From Aeromonas cavernicola (GTDB lineage: Bacteria > Pseudomonadota > Gammaproteobacteria > Enterobacterales > Aeromonadaceae), in NCBI RefSeq assembly GCF_002795305.1, contig NZ_PGGC01000123.1, positions 1 to 33,609 on the forward strand: DNA of 33,609 bases, read 5' to 3'. Made by a program: the position numbers and the translations under genes. The notes beneath the pieces are model-generated. The model ran no database searches. It was not told where the DNA came from and saw nothing but the letters and a program-made list of their open reading frames with translations. Below, one piece after another: positions 8,855 through 17,384 of this stretch. The first letter of the stretch is position 1. Every line of letters starts with the position of its first letter.

Positions 8855-9295
8855 ATGGAGCTTAGCTTCGAAGAGTACCGTGATACGGATCTCTCGCTCA
8901 TCCAAGACTATTACGAAACCACCTTCGCCCATTATGAGCCTAGCGTTGCTGAACGGATCTTTATCGTGCGTGATGCGCACTGGCTAGTCGGTGCGGTGCG
9001 GTTGCAAGATGAAGAAGGGTTCTATCACCTATGCGGATTTCAGCTCCTGCCTCACTACCAGTCACTCGGTGTAGGGTCACAGTTGCTCAAACACGCCTGC
9101 CGAGGGTTAGCAGGCAAACCGGTTGTCTGCCAAGTGTTGCCATTCGAGAAGCCATTCTACCTCCACGCCGGTTTTGCTGACCTGCCACTACAACAACTGA
9201 GTGGCCCACTGTTCTCTTTTTATGATCAGCAATGCCAGCAGGGGTATCAGATCGAGCTACTGATCTTAGATACCCCCTCATTGACTCAGCATTGA
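8855..9295 (+). CDS. GNAT-family N-acetyltransferase
   Basis: A 146-residue acetyl-CoA-dependent acetyltransferase. The core motif A is GFQLLPHYQSLGVGSQLLKHA, with Q-S-L-G-V-G as the pyrophosphate-binding loop; FYLHAGFADLP follows as motif B. The beta strands RIFIVRDAHWLVGAVRLQDE and FYHLCGFQL precede it. AGCAGG lies before ATG 8855. Substrate unknown. It converges with the DUF1439 gene, whose stop is 10 nt away, so the two 3' ends nearly touch without a clear terminator. Confidence 0.85.
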   Translation: MELSFEEYRDTDLSLIQDYYETTFAHYEPSVAERIFIVRDAHWLVGAVRLQDEEGFYHLCGFQLLPHYQSLGVGSQLLKHACRGLAGKPVVCQVLPFEKPFYLHAGFADLPLQQLSGPLFSFYDQQCQQGYQIELLILDTPSLTQH

Positions 9296-9305
9296 ACTGC
9301 TGCGG

Positions 9306-9842
9306 TTATTTGGTCAGCAAGTGGATCTTGCCCGGTGATAACTCCAACCCCAGCAGATTGTCTTTCAACCAAGCTTGCTGTGGATCATTATCGTTAAGCT
9401 GGTAAACCGGCTTATTTCCTAGCCGTTTCTCTATACTTTGCAACAACATACCGAGCATAAAGCCAAATTTTTGCTCGGCAGCTTGGGGCTCTAACTTGTA
9501 CTCGATTAACTTCATGTTATCGAGAAACAGGGCGCTTTGTGCCTTGTCGTAACGCGGCTTAGCCTCATAGACCATCTGCAAACGGGCGTCGTATTCGGTA
9601 TTGTCTGGCAGCGCAATGTTTAACTTGCCTTTGCCATAGACACGGGCAGTATCTGGCTGCTGGCGACCAATCTGTACATCACTTTGCTCCAACCTCACCC
9701 GCGCTTTGATGATGCCAGGCAGTTCCAACTGTTTATCCACTTGCACCTGAGATTGCAGATACTGATTGATCTGTTGTTCATTAATGTCATATGAACCTTG
9801 CCCTAACATGGCGAGGCTCAGCAGCATAGATTGCAGGACCAT
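9306..9842 (-). CDS. YceB-like DUF1439 exported protein
   Basis: A roughly 178-residue protein matching the DUF1439/YceB pattern: a hydrophobic leader (MVLQSMLLSLAMLGQG), then SYDINEQQINQYLQSQVQVDKQL and the later beta-rich lipid-binding-like segments ending GLELSPGKIHLLTK. E. coli YceB is a lipoprotein, but here there is no lipobox cysteine at the leader end (LGQGS), so it may be periplasmic rather than anchored. I chose ATG 9842 for the leader; ATG 9827 is possible, and a longer frame from 9923 would overlap the cls region. Function unknown. Divergent from cls. Confidence 0.68.
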   Translation of the reverse strand: MVLQSMLLSLAMLGQGSYDINEQQINQYLQSQVQVDKQLELPGIIKARVRLEQSDVQIGRQQPDTARVYGKGKLNIALPDNTEYDARLQMVYEAKPRYDKAQSALFLDNMKLIEYKLEPQAAEQKFGFMLGMLLQSIEKRLGNKPVYQLNDNDPQQAWLKDNLLGLELSPGKIHLLTK

Positions 9843-9939
9843 GCACGTGACCTGATAGAATGGATGGGCCGTATAGCATACCATTCCGGCCAGATGGGAT
9901 CTGCTCATCCCGTTGTTAGCCAATAAAAAGGAGTCGCCG

Positions 9940-11421
9940 TTGTTAAGCGGTTTGGAGTCTGACCTTCAGTTACTGTTTTCCCGTTTTTTAGGGTGGTTAC
10001 TGCTGCTTTTTCACACCGTGATCGTGGCGGGCGTATCATTTCGGGTCGTGATGAAACGCCGCCCTATTGGAGTATCACTGGCTTGGCTCACTCTGATTTA
10101 CACCATTCCGTTTGCGGGGGTCGGTTTCTATATTCTGTTTGGTGAGATCCGGCTCGGCCGTCGCCGTGCTGAACGGGCTCAGGCTATGTATCGTCCCTAC
10201 GCAATTTGGATAAGGCAGCTGGCTCGGCTATTTCCTCAACACTGCTGTGACGTCGGTGCCAAAGCCAAGCCCCTGCATGACCTGATCCAAGGGCGATTGG
10301 CGATGCCAATGCTCTCCGGTAACCGGATGGCGTTGCTCAGCAAACCAGATGTGATCTTGCGCGAAATTGCGCAAGATATTCGCAACTCTACCCACTCTTG
10401 TTATTTGGAGTTTTATATCTGGCACCCCGGCGGGGATGCGGATGCTGTATGTGATGCCTTGACAGAGGTGGCGCAACGCGGCGTAGATTGTCGTTTGTTG
10501 CTCGATTCGGTAGGAAGCAAAGCGTTTTTTCGTTCTCACTGGCCCAACCGTCTACGTAAAGCGGGCGTGAAACTGGTCGAGGTATTACCGGTTGGAGCTT
10601 GGCGCATACCGTTCCAACGTCAAGATCTACGAATGCATCGTAAGCTGGTCGTGATCGACGATAGAGTGGGTTATACCGGCTCGATGAACATGGTTGACCC
10701 GCGCTTCTTCAAACAAGATGCAGGGGTCGGCCAGTGGGTAGACATCATGATCCGAGTCCAAGGCCCTATCGTGCCACTGATGTGGTCGATCTTCGTCTGG
10801 GATTGGGAAATGGAGACTGGCGAGCGCCTGCTCGATAGCTTGCAGCATGAGCCCGAAGTGTGGCAGCACACTAACTACCGCGCCCAGCTCATCCCCTCGG
10901 GCCCTTTCGTTGGCGGGGATTGCATTCAGCAAAGCTTGCTACTGGCCATCTACCAAGCACGCAGCCATCTGGTCCTCACCACGCCCTACTTTGTCCCCGA
11001 TGATCCCTTGGCTGCGGCCTTAAGCTCAGCCGCTGCAAGGGGAGTCAAAGTACAATTGGTCTTACCCGCACGTAATGACTCGATCATGGCTAACTATGCC
11101 TGTAACGCCTTCATGGAAGAGCTGTTGGCAGCGGGAGTCGAAATCTATCGCTATGATGCTGGTTTGCTGCACACCAAGAGTGTGTTGGTGGATGACGATT
11201 TTGCCTTGGTGGGGACGGTGAACCTAGATCGACGGAGTCTCTGGCTCAACTTTGAAGTGACGCTGCTGGTAGATAATCCAACGTTTGTGGTTCAGGTAAA
11301 TCAGTTAGTGCAAGGTTATATCACCGAAGCCTCTCAAATGACCCTTAAACATTGGCAAGCACGCCCATGGCATAAACGGGTAATGGAAAATATCTTCTAT
11401 CTATTCAGTCCCTTGCTGTAG
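9940..11421 (+). CDS. cls: Cardiolipin synthase A
   Basis: Condenses two phosphatidylglycerol molecules to cardiolipin and glycerol at the inner membrane. It has two N-terminal membrane helices (LGWLLLLFHTVIVAGVSF; LAWLTLIYTIPFAGVGFYIL) and two phospholipase-D HKD motifs (MHRKLVVID with GYTGSMNMVDPRFFKQDAGVG; LLHTKSVLVDD with ALVGTVNLDRRSLWLNFE). The C-terminus FYLFSPLL matches E. coli ClsA. I place the start at TTG 9940, since AAGGAG (9928-9933) stands 6 nt ahead; the TTG at 9913 has no such site. This gives 493 residues against 486 in E. coli. The YdgA-like gene follows 83 nt downstream. Confidence 0.94.
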   Translation: MLSGLESDLQLLFSRFLGWLLLLFHTVIVAGVSFRVVMKRRPIGVSLAWLTLIYTIPFAGVGFYILFGEIRLGRRRAERAQAMYRPYAIWIRQLARLFPQHCCDVGAKAKPLHDLIQGRLAMPMLSGNRMALLSKPDVILREIAQDIRNSTHSCYLEFYIWHPGGDADAVCDALTEVAQRGVDCRLLLDSVGSKAFFRSHWPNRLRKAGVKLVEVLPVGAWRIPFQRQDLRMHRKLVVIDDRVGYTGSMNMVDPRFFKQDAGVGQWVDIMIRVQGPIVPLMWSIFVWDWEMETGERLLDSLQHEPEVWQHTNYRAQLIPSGPFVGGDCIQQSLLLAIYQARSHLVLTTPYFVPDDPLAAALSSAAARGVKVQLVLPARNDSIMANYACNAFMEELLAAGVEIYRYDAGLLHTKSVLVDDDFALVGTVNLDRRSLWLNFEVTLLVDNPTFVVQVNQLVQGYITEASQMTLKHWQARPWHKRVMENIFYLFSPLL

Positions 11422-11504
11422 TCCAAGCAAGCAGAACATGGCAGGATACACCTCTCGTTAACTCCATTGTGCAAGGCACACAATCCCCAAAAGAGACATC
11501 CTAT

Positions 11505-12767
11505 ATGAAAAAAATAGCGGCCTTGACCATCGGCGTCGCACTGGTAGGAAGCAGTTTGGCCGCTTGTTGGTACACCGGCAGCCATGTTGATCAAACCATG
11601 GAAGAGCAGATCGCCAAGGTCAATCAAAATGATGGGATTGAACTGAATTGGCTGCCGAACAAGCATAATCTGTTTGCTCGAGATGGCGTTTTACAGTTGA
11701 CCGTCTCCCCCGAAAAAATGGCAGTACTGAGTAGTGAGCTGGACACTCGCCAGCCTCTAACACTCAGGTTTGTCGTTACCCATCAGATTTTTCCACTCTA
11801 TGTCAAAAGTCACCTGCGATTAGATACCCAACAAGGCTCACTGGCCGACATGTTTAGCACCCTAGGCATGACGCAGTGGCAGCTAGGCCTTGAGTCCGTC
11901 AGTAGCCTCTGGAGCCAAAGTAGCAGTGGCCGTTTTTGGGCAAACGAGTTCACGCTCAAACAAGCGGCTAACGAGTTTCGCTTTCTCCCCATTCATGGTG
12001 AATATCGTGGCGATCTCGGGGGCGATGCCCGCCTGACTCTGGCATGGCAAGGGATGACACTCCGCGACACCCTCAACGGACTGGATGTAGAGGTTGCAGA
12101 TCTAACAGGCAGCGCCGACTTGGCCGATATAAGTGGCCTGTGGCTCTCACCGCAAAGTGAGATGAGCTTGGCGGCACTCACAGTACAGCTACCAGACAAT
12201 ACCAAGTGGACTCTGCAAGGTCTCACCAGTGCAACCGCAGTAACGGGTGACGACGCCCAGACACTCTCTAGTCGCTATCAAGTCAACATCACCAAGCTGG
12301 CGTTAGAGAACGAGAGCGATGCCTTAACTGCGACCGACAATAAGCTGGCGTTACGTTTAAACGGGCTTGATATAGAAGGGTATCAACAGCTTCAGGCGGC
12401 AAATGGCAGCGGAATAGAGGATGAAGCGGCTCAGCAGGCTCTCGATACACTACTCAGACGAGGAGTAAGCCTGGAACTCACCGAGCTCAGTAGCAAGCTC
12501 AATGGCGAACCTATCACCCTCTCAGGGGAAGCAACCTTGGCCTCAACGACGCTCGAACAGCTGTTTAGCCCAGGCCAAGGGATGCAAGCGTTGAGCGGCA
12601 CACTTCGCGCAAACCTGAGCCGTCAATTGGGCAGTGCCGTGCCACAGCTGAACCCTCTGATAGAAGCGTGGGCACACCAAGGTTATTTGAAAACAGACTC
12701 GCAGCAGCTCAGCGCTCAGCTAGAGTTGGCGAAGGGCGCCATCACGGTGAATGATCTCCCGCTCTGA
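11505..12767 (+). CDS. YdgA-like DUF945 protein
   Basis: A 420-residue protein that starts with a signal anchor (MKKIAALTIGVALVGSSLAA) followed by CWYTGSHVDQTMEEQI, the hallmark opening of the DUF945/YdgA family. The rest is a long, mostly beta-rich periplasmic region with few cysteines. E. coli YdgA is about 500 residues, so this copy is shorter. An in-frame ATG at 11469 would put 12 residues before the signal anchor, hence the choice of 11505. The molecular role of the family is not established. It lies downstream of cls and ends in a bidirectional terminator shared with purU. Confidence 0.75.
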   Translation: MKKIAALTIGVALVGSSLAACWYTGSHVDQTMEEQIAKVNQNDGIELNWLPNKHNLFARDGVLQLTVSPEKMAVLSSELDTRQPLTLRFVVTHQIFPLYVKSHLRLDTQQGSLADMFSTLGMTQWQLGLESVSSLWSQSSSGRFWANEFTLKQAANEFRFLPIHGEYRGDLGGDARLTLAWQGMTLRDTLNGLDVEVADLTGSADLADISGLWLSPQSEMSLAALTVQLPDNTKWTLQGLTSATAVTGDDAQTLSSRYQVNITKLALENESDALTATDNKLALRLNGLDIEGYQQLQAANGSGIEDEAAQQALDTLLRRGVSLELTELSSKLNGEPITLSGEATLASTTLEQLFSPGQGMQALSGTLRANLSRQLGSAVPQLNPLIEAWAHQGYLKTDSQQLSAQLELAKGAITVNDLPL

Positions 12768-12779
12768 GGAATGAATAAC

Positions 12780-12804
12780 AAAAAGGCTCTTAAAGAGCCT
12801 TTTT
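12780..12804. terminator. Bidirectional terminator between the YdgA-like gene and purU
   Basis: AAAAAGGCTCT (12780-12790) and AGAGCCTTTTT (12794-12804) form a perfect 11-bp stem with loop TAA. The A-run on one side and T-run on the other let it stop transcription from both convergent genes. Confidence 0.92.
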
Positions 12805-12842
12805 GTTGCCTATCACCGCTCACGCCGTTATGTGCAGACCAC

Positions 12843-13679
12843 TTATTTGAAAACTACGGTCTTATTACCGTAGACAAAAACCCGCTCATTGAGCACCAGC
12901 TCTAACGCTCGGCTTAGTACCGATTTTTCTACGTCACGTCCCGCTTTCGCCATCTCCTCTGCACTAAAGGTATGACCAACATGGATCACATCCTGCTCAA
13001 CGATGGGCCCCTCATCTAGGTCATCAGTCACAAAGTGCGCGGTCGCACCAATCAATTTGACCCCCCGATCAAACGCTTGACGATAAGGGCGGGCACCGAT
13101 GAAGGCGGGCAGGAAGGAGTGGTGGATGTTGAGGATTTTACGCGGATAGGCCTCGACGAAGCTCGGGGTCAGCACCCGCATGTACTTGGCCAAGATCACA
13201 TAGTCAGGCTCATAGCGATCAATAATGGCGCGAACCTGCTCTTCATGCTCGGTGCGGCTCAGATCATCGTGGCTAACGGTATGAAATGGAATATTAAACT
13301 TACCGGTCAGCTCTGCGAGGGCATCGTAGTTCCCGATCACCGCCACAATGTCCATGTCTAATGCACCGGCATAATTTTTCATCAATATATCACCAAGACA
13401 GTGAGTCTCCTTGGTGACCAGAATCACGATCCGTTTCTTGCCTGCTTTGACTAGCCGCCGTTGTGCGCCATGAGGCAACGCATCATCAAGATCGGCTAAC
13501 AAGGTTTCGTCGTTAAAACGCCCTTCCAGCTCGGTACGCATAAAAAAACGGCCATTCTCATGATCTACAAACTCGTCATTTTTGATGATATTGAGCTGGT
13601 GCTTGTAACAAATATTGGTAATTTTTGCGATCAGACCCTTGGCATCAGGGCAATCCGTTAGCAATATTTTCTTTTCCAT
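12843..13679 (-). CDS. purU: Formyltetrahydrofolate deformylase
   Basis: Hydrolyses 10-formyl-THF to formate and THF, balancing one-carbon pools and supplying formate for PurT. The 278-residue protein has an N-terminal ACT domain (1-80, ILLTDCPDAKGLIAKITNI) and a C-terminal formyltransferase-fold domain. The catalytic Asn-His-Asp residues appear in LNIHHSFLPAFIGARPY and ATAHFVTDDLDEGPIVEQD. The length matches E. coli PurU (280). A GGAAAAG tract precedes the ATG at 13679. The long gap upstream separates it from lpp. It is the second purine-linked gene of the window, with guaC and xanP, but these are not clustered. Confidence 0.95.
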   Translation of the reverse strand: MEKKILLTDCPDAKGLIAKITNICYKHQLNIIKNDEFVDHENGRFFMRTELEGRFNDETLLADLDDALPHGAQRRLVKAGKKRIVILVTKETHCLGDILMKNYAGALDMDIVAVIGNYDALAELTGKFNIPFHTVSHDDLSRTEHEEQVRAIIDRYEPDYVILAKYMRVLTPSFVEAYPRKILNIHHSFLPAFIGARPYRQAFDRGVKLIGATAHFVTDDLDEGPIVEQDVIHVGHTFSAEEMAKAGRDVEKSVLSRALELVLNERVFVYGNKTVVFK

Positions 13680-13828
13680 TCTTATCTTTTCCGTTTGTTA
13701 TCCGAGCCCCCGGCACTAACCAGGCGCCACATTTTTGCGCACTATGCCATAAACAAATTACGGCTATAAACAAATTAAACCCATCACAGCTAAATCACTC
13801 TCGTTACTCAGCAGCAGCTCCTGTCAGG

Positions 13829-13934
13829 GTCATTAGCGCGGTCAATGTGGTCGCGAAGTCGCAGCGTACACAGTACGCTGCGGATTTCGAGCTCTACCCA
13901 GAACCAAGGTGGCAATTGCAACATGACTAATGAC
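13829..13934. repeat. Imperfect long palindrome, candidate repetitive element
   Basis: Outer arms GTCATTAG (13829-13836) and CTAATGAC (13927-13934) enclose an inner perfect stem CGCAGCGTAC (13860-13869) / GTACGCTGCG (13873-13882) with loop ACA. The form, about 106 bp with a dyad in the middle, suggests a non-coding palindromic repeat or MITE-like element. A weakly similar segment lies near 29621-29690. Confidence 0.4.
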
Positions 13935-14366
13935 ATGGGCGGCTTAACGTCGAACAGCACGTCTCCACTACGGCACGACGAAACCTTTGCTTGTGCTGGC
14001 TGATGAGAAAATTAATGAAGTGATAGGTAGTTCACCAAAAAAGCACACTGGCTTGAGTGTATTCGCGAGCAGGATGGGGATGATAAGACACAACGATCTG
14101 CGTTAAAAAAGTGTCGAGGAGGCGCCTTAATTAACAATCAGCGCATAAGACACCGAATGTAATATTGCCAATTTTTGTCAGGGAAAATGGCCTGTAGTCC
14201 ATACAAAATTGTAATAGCCATGAAATTTGGTTAACCTCTGTCCGTGCTTCCACCATACAGAGCTCATTTTCGACCGAGTTAGCATAAAAAATGTTCAATC
14301 AAGGAAAAAATGAGCGTTTTAACGCATTTATCTGTGGTGGGGGCTATGCAAAGTATGATTTTTTTG

Positions 14367-14375
14367 TGCCATAAT
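14367..14375 (+). promoter_or_regulatory. lpp promoter, extended -10
   Basis: TGCCATAAT (TG at 14367-14368, hexamer CATAAT 14370-14375) is an extended -10 element about 45 nt before the lpp ATG. No good -35 hexamer is at the right distance (TGCAAA 14347-14352), but a T-run and AT-rich DNA lie upstream. Confidence 0.55.
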
Positions 14376-14420
14376 CACGCCGCTTGCTAAACGTCTGGCG
14401 AGTTCAAGGGAGCTTTAAAA

Positions 14421-14663
14421 ATGAAAAAAATGTTGTTGGTAGGTGTTGTTGGTCTGTCCGCGCTGCTGGGCGGTTGTGCAAACACCAGCGAACTGGAAAC
14501 TTCCGTTCAGAATCTGTCTAACAAAGTTGACCAGCTGGCTCAAGATGTTAGCGCAGTTCGTGCTGATCAGTCCAAGATCGCTGCTGATGTTGCCGAAGCC
14601 AAGCAAGAAGCTATGCGTGCTAACCAGCGCATCGACAACATGGCTACTTCTTACAAGAAGTAA
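14421..14663 (+). CDS. lpp: Murein lipoprotein Lpp (Braun lipoprotein)
   Basis: An 80-residue outer-membrane lipoprotein that tethers the outer membrane to peptidoglycan. The signal peptide ends in lipobox LLGGC with Cys19 for lipidation. The mature part is a heptad-repeat coiled coil (VQNLSNKVDQLAQDVSAVR...) forming a trimer, and the C-terminus reads ANQRIDNMATSYKK, whose last Lys is the residue linked to diaminopimelate. E. coli Lpp is 78 residues and ends very similarly. AGGGAG (14408-14413) precedes ATG 14421. Highly expressed; followed at once by a strong terminator, so monocistronic. Confidence 0.96.
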   Translation: MKKMLLVGVVGLSALLGGCANTSELETSVQNLSNKVDQLAQDVSAVRADQSKIAADVAEAKQEAMRANQRIDNMATSYKK

Positions 14664-14670
14664 TCCATGC

Positions 14671-14703
14671 AAAAAAATGGCGCTATTATGCGCCATTTTT
14701 TTT
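14671..14703 (+). terminator. Rho-independent terminator of lpp
   Basis: AAAAAAATGGCGC (14671-14683) pairs with GCGCCATTTTTTT (14690-14702) over a 6-nt loop, with one further T. It sits 7 nt after the lpp stop. Confidence 0.95.
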
Positions 14704-14779
14704 GCCTCTTATCCAGCGATTTTACCTCATTCAGCCTCATCTAGGCAGCCTTCACCCCCATAATCACCCATCACTCTGC

Positions 14780-15628
14780 TTAATAAAGCAAGCTATAGAG
14801 TTTTCCTCGGTAACGTTGAGCGGCAGGTACTGCTCCCATAGTTGCCAGTATGTCGAGGTAAATTTTCCGTGCATCGCCAAATGCCAAGTCCTGCTTAAGA
14901 ATGAGCAGTAACACCTCTAATGCCTCTTCTTGACGGCCCGCTTGGCTATATTGCACAGCCAGTTCTTGCGCCAACAAAAAATCATGCGGATGCTGGGCAT
15001 ATCGTGACTCTAAAGCCCGTAATTCGGGGCTGTCTGCCGCTTGTAATGCTAACGCGATACGAGCACTTAACGCTTGGTAATGGCTATCTTGAGCAACCAT
15101 GGGTATCTGATCAAGATAGCTCTTAGCTTCATCCAATAAATTGAGGTCCAGTGCTGCCTGTATTAGCCACAGGGAGATATCGTGACGTGATGGAGCTAGT
15201 TGATGAGCTTTAACAAAATCGCTATACGCCAGACTAGGCTGCTCATCAATGAGCGCCTGTTTCCCTCGGGCCAGTAACTCATCTTCTTCTTTAGGGATAA
15301 ACGCAGCAAAATAGTCGCGCAGCGTAGCCTCATCTTGTGGACCTTCAATCATCCCCTGTTCATCAGGACGTCCTTGGTGAAACATGACCAGAGCAGGCAA
15401 CGCTCGCAGACCCAGTTGCCCTGCCAATGGCTGTAACTGAGGATCATTCATATCTATTTTTGCCAACGTGACCTGGGCATTAGCGGGCCCCACTAAGGCT
15501 TCGACCTGCGGCGTCATGACTTGGCACTCAGGCAGTTGCGGAACGTAGAAATAGAGGACGATCGGCTTGCTCATGGAAGCATCGATCAGCTCAGCGTGAA
15601 AGTTTTGGGGATTAATATCGACGATCAT
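14780..15628 (-). CDS. cnoX: CnoX/YbbN-like chaperedoxin (thioredoxin fold plus TPR)
   Basis: A 282-residue cytoplasmic protein. E. coli CnoX (284 aa) holds bleach-damaged proteins and hands them to GroEL/DnaK. The N-terminal thioredoxin domain (1-110) has PQLPECQ in place of the CxxC active site, leaving Cys35, and the cis-Pro segment LGLRALPALVMF. TPR-like helices fill 120-282 and the end KLYSLLY matches E. coli (QLYALLY). The second redox Cys of E. coli (Cys63) aligns with Met60 here. Its ATG overlaps the phosphopantetheinyl transferase stop as ATGA (15625-15628), so the two are coupled. Confidence 0.88.
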   Translation of the reverse strand: MIVDINPQNFHAELIDASMSKPIVLYFYVPQLPECQVMTPQVEALVGPANAQVTLAKIDMNDPQLQPLAGQLGLRALPALVMFHQGRPDEQGMIEGPQDEATLRDYFAAFIPKEEDELLARGKQALIDEQPSLAYSDFVKAHQLAPSRHDISLWLIQAALDLNLLDEAKSYLDQIPMVAQDSHYQALSARIALALQAADSPELRALESRYAQHPHDFLLAQELAVQYSQAGRQEEALEVLLLILKQDLAFGDARKIYLDILATMGAVPAAQRYRGKLYSLLY

Positions 15629-16347
15629 GAGTTGGACTCTTCAAATAATGTATGAATTAACATGGGGTCAATAGAATAAGAATTCAAGTTGCAATCTATA
15701 TGGTACATGGACACGCTAGGCGCCATCGACGCTAGACAGAGCCACCCACTGGCGAATGGCCAGTCCTGTACATAATAGGATATGGCATCAAGCTGATTAT
15801 CTAGCTGCCACGCCTTCTCCGGCATGAAGCACACCTTGTCTAAGCCAGCAGAAATACCGCCACCATGGGCTTTTAATACCGCTTCTTTACGTGACCAAAG
15901 ACGATAAAAAGCACGCTCTTGTTCATCTATTGGCACCTGAGATAACCACTCATATTCGCTCGCGGTAAAAAAACGACGAGCCAAAGCAAGGCACGAATAA
16001 CGCCGACCGCCTAACTCTAGGTCAACACCTACTCCGTGGTGCTGGCATAAAGCAAACACCAACCAGTCACCACTGTGACTGAGGTTAAAATGCCAATGAC
16101 CGCTACTGAGCGCCGGCTTACCGTGCTCACCTGCACAAAACAGGAAACGGTTAGCAGGCTGATTCAAACGAACAGCTAGCAAATGACGTAACACGCCACG
16201 GCTCACCAGATACTCCAGACGACGTCTGTCATGACCTCTCGTTTGCCATTGATGATACTCATCAGCCGTTAGCATGGTGGCTAGCTGAGCCAACGCAGCC
16301 GCGCACATGCTGGCTGGCTTTAACAAAAATACCTCTGTCATGCTCAT
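15625..16347 (-). CDS. 4'-phosphopantetheinyl transferase (Sfp/AcpT type)
   Basis: Transfers phosphopantetheine from CoA to a serine of carrier proteins. The family motifs are present: FNLSHSGDWLVFAL, GVGVDLELGGR (Mg-binding Asp and Glu) and FYRLWSRKEAVLKAHGGGIS. About 240 residues is typical of the two-domain Sfp type rather than AcpS. ATG 16347 gives MSMTEVFLLK; a GTG at 16356 is an alternative start. No PKS, NRPS or fatty-acid synthase gene lies in the window, so the carrier protein is unknown. It forms an operon with cnoX by a 4-nt overlap. The gap upstream to the NlpC gene carries divergent promoters. Confidence 0.87.
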   Translation of the reverse strand: MSMTEVFLLKPASMCAAALAQLATMLTADEYHQWQTRGHDRRRLEYLVSRGVLRHLLAVRLNQPANRFLFCAGEHGKPALSSGHWHFNLSHSGDWLVFALCQHHGVGVDLELGGRRYSCLALARRFFTASEYEWLSQVPIDEQERAFYRLWSRKEAVLKAHGGGISAGLDKVCFMPEKAWQLDNQLDAISYYVQDWPFASGWLCLASMAPSVSMYHIDCNLNSYSIDPMLIHTLFEESNS

Positions 16348-16508
16348 AACGTTCACTTAACAAAAAGGGCGGAAATAAAAAACGACTCTGCCTTGCTGAT
16401 AGCGCTTATTGACGGGGATATATGCGTAGTTTTTTTGTGCAACATCACATTAATCATCAAATTAGATGCATTTATTGGCAAAAATGTGAGCTCGATATAG
16501 ATTTTCAC

Positions 16509-16536
16509 TTGCCTCGATAGAATTCTTAGATATAGT
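16509..16536 (+). promoter_or_regulatory. Promoter for the NlpC/P60 gene
   Basis: TTGCCT (16509-16514), a 16-nt spacer and TATAGT (16531-16536) are a reasonable sigma70 promoter about 75 nt before the start codon. Confidence 0.45.
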
Positions 16537-16610
16537 CGAGTGCTGTTGCCTTATAAATTGCCCTAAGGGGCCGTATTTTAACAAATTTACTATCTTGCGG
16601 GGATAAAGGA

Positions 16611-17108
16611 TTGCGCCACCTGATACTGCTGGTCGCGCTCGGATTGGTCGGTTGTGCTTCTGCCCCCCAACCCGAGGTTGCGAGTAAGATCGAGGTTTCC
16701 ATGATGGAACCTGTTATTGAACCAGAACCCTCGCAAACCCCTGATGTGAATGAAATTCTCACCGTCTACAAAGAATGGCGTGGTGTCCCATATCGGATGG
16801 GTGGTAGCAGCCAACGCGGCATAGATTGTTCCGCTTTTGCGCGGGAAGTGTTTCGTAATGCGGTCGGCATTGAACTCCCTCGCGATACCCGTTCACAAGT
16901 TCATGAAGGTACCCGTATTTCTAAGCAAGATCTTGTAGAAGGCGATCTGGTGTTCTTTAAAATTAACCGGCGCCTCAATCATGTTGGGATCTATGTCGGT
17001 AACGGTGAATTTATTCATGCCTCTACCCGCGTGGGCGTCACTCGCTCAAAACTGGATAGCCAATATTGGCGTGGCAAATTCTGGCAAGCGCGCCGGATTG
17101 AAATCTGA
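16611..17108 (+). CDS. NlpC/P60 lipoprotein endopeptidase (MepS/NlpC-like)
   Basis: A 165-residue outer-membrane lipoprotein that cuts peptide cross-links or stems in peptidoglycan. The leader MRHLILLVALGLVGC ends in lipobox LVGC (Cys15). The NlpC/P60 domain (50-165) has the triad Cys73 (RGIDCSAFA), His124 (LNHVGIYVG) and His136 (EFIHAST). The start is TTG 16611, just behind GGGGATAAAGGA; the only in-frame ATGs lie past the lipobox, so TTG is needed to keep the signal. The linker after the lipobox is acidic and Pro-rich. Monocistronic with its own promoter and terminator. Confidence 0.9.
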   Translation: MRHLILLVALGLVGCASAPQPEVASKIEVSMMEPVIEPEPSQTPDVNEILTVYKEWRGVPYRMGGSSQRGIDCSAFAREVFRNAVGIELPRDTRSQVHEGTRISKQDLVEGDLVFFKINRRLNHVGIYVGNGEFIHASTRVGVTRSKLDSQYWRGKFWQARRIEI

Positions 17109-17153
17109 TCCCACTGGCGATAAACCTGCCACACGCTTTCTATACAGAAAAAC

Positions 17154-17185
17154 AAAACCGAGCACCTAAGTCGCTCGGTTTTTTT
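17154..17185 (+). terminator. Rho-independent terminator of the NlpC/P60 gene
   Basis: AAAACCGAGC (17154-17163) pairs with GCTCGGTTTT (17173-17182), loop of 9 nt, with the T-run reaching 17185. Nothing else recognisable is seen up to 17384. Confidence 0.9.
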
Positions 17186-17384
17186 ATTGGCAATGAATGA
17201 TCGCTATCTGAATGATGAATGGCCCACCGCGATCAAGATGGCTCTGTCATGGTAGAAAAGTACAGTCCCCTAGCATGTTAAGCGAGCCGTCATAACCAGC
17301 TTGCAAGTATCCACCACAATTTATCAAAAGCTTAACCAACTCATCAGGCTACACAGCGGTATCTTTCAGGCTCTTCGCAGCGGA

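Larger units (their letters stand above)
13680..14420. other. 740-nt gene-free region upstream of lpp and purU
   Basis: Holds a long imperfect palindrome (13829-13934) and, towards lpp, an AT-rich stretch with runs of A and T (14160-14380) typical of UP-element-like DNA before a very strong promoter. No convincing reading frame: the longest frame starts inside purU in antisense. Confidence 0.55.

Noticed and set aside
13625-13930. 101-codon frame crossing the purU start and the palindrome
   Set aside because: It begins antisense inside purU and ends in the palindromic element; no ribosome site or conserved pattern.
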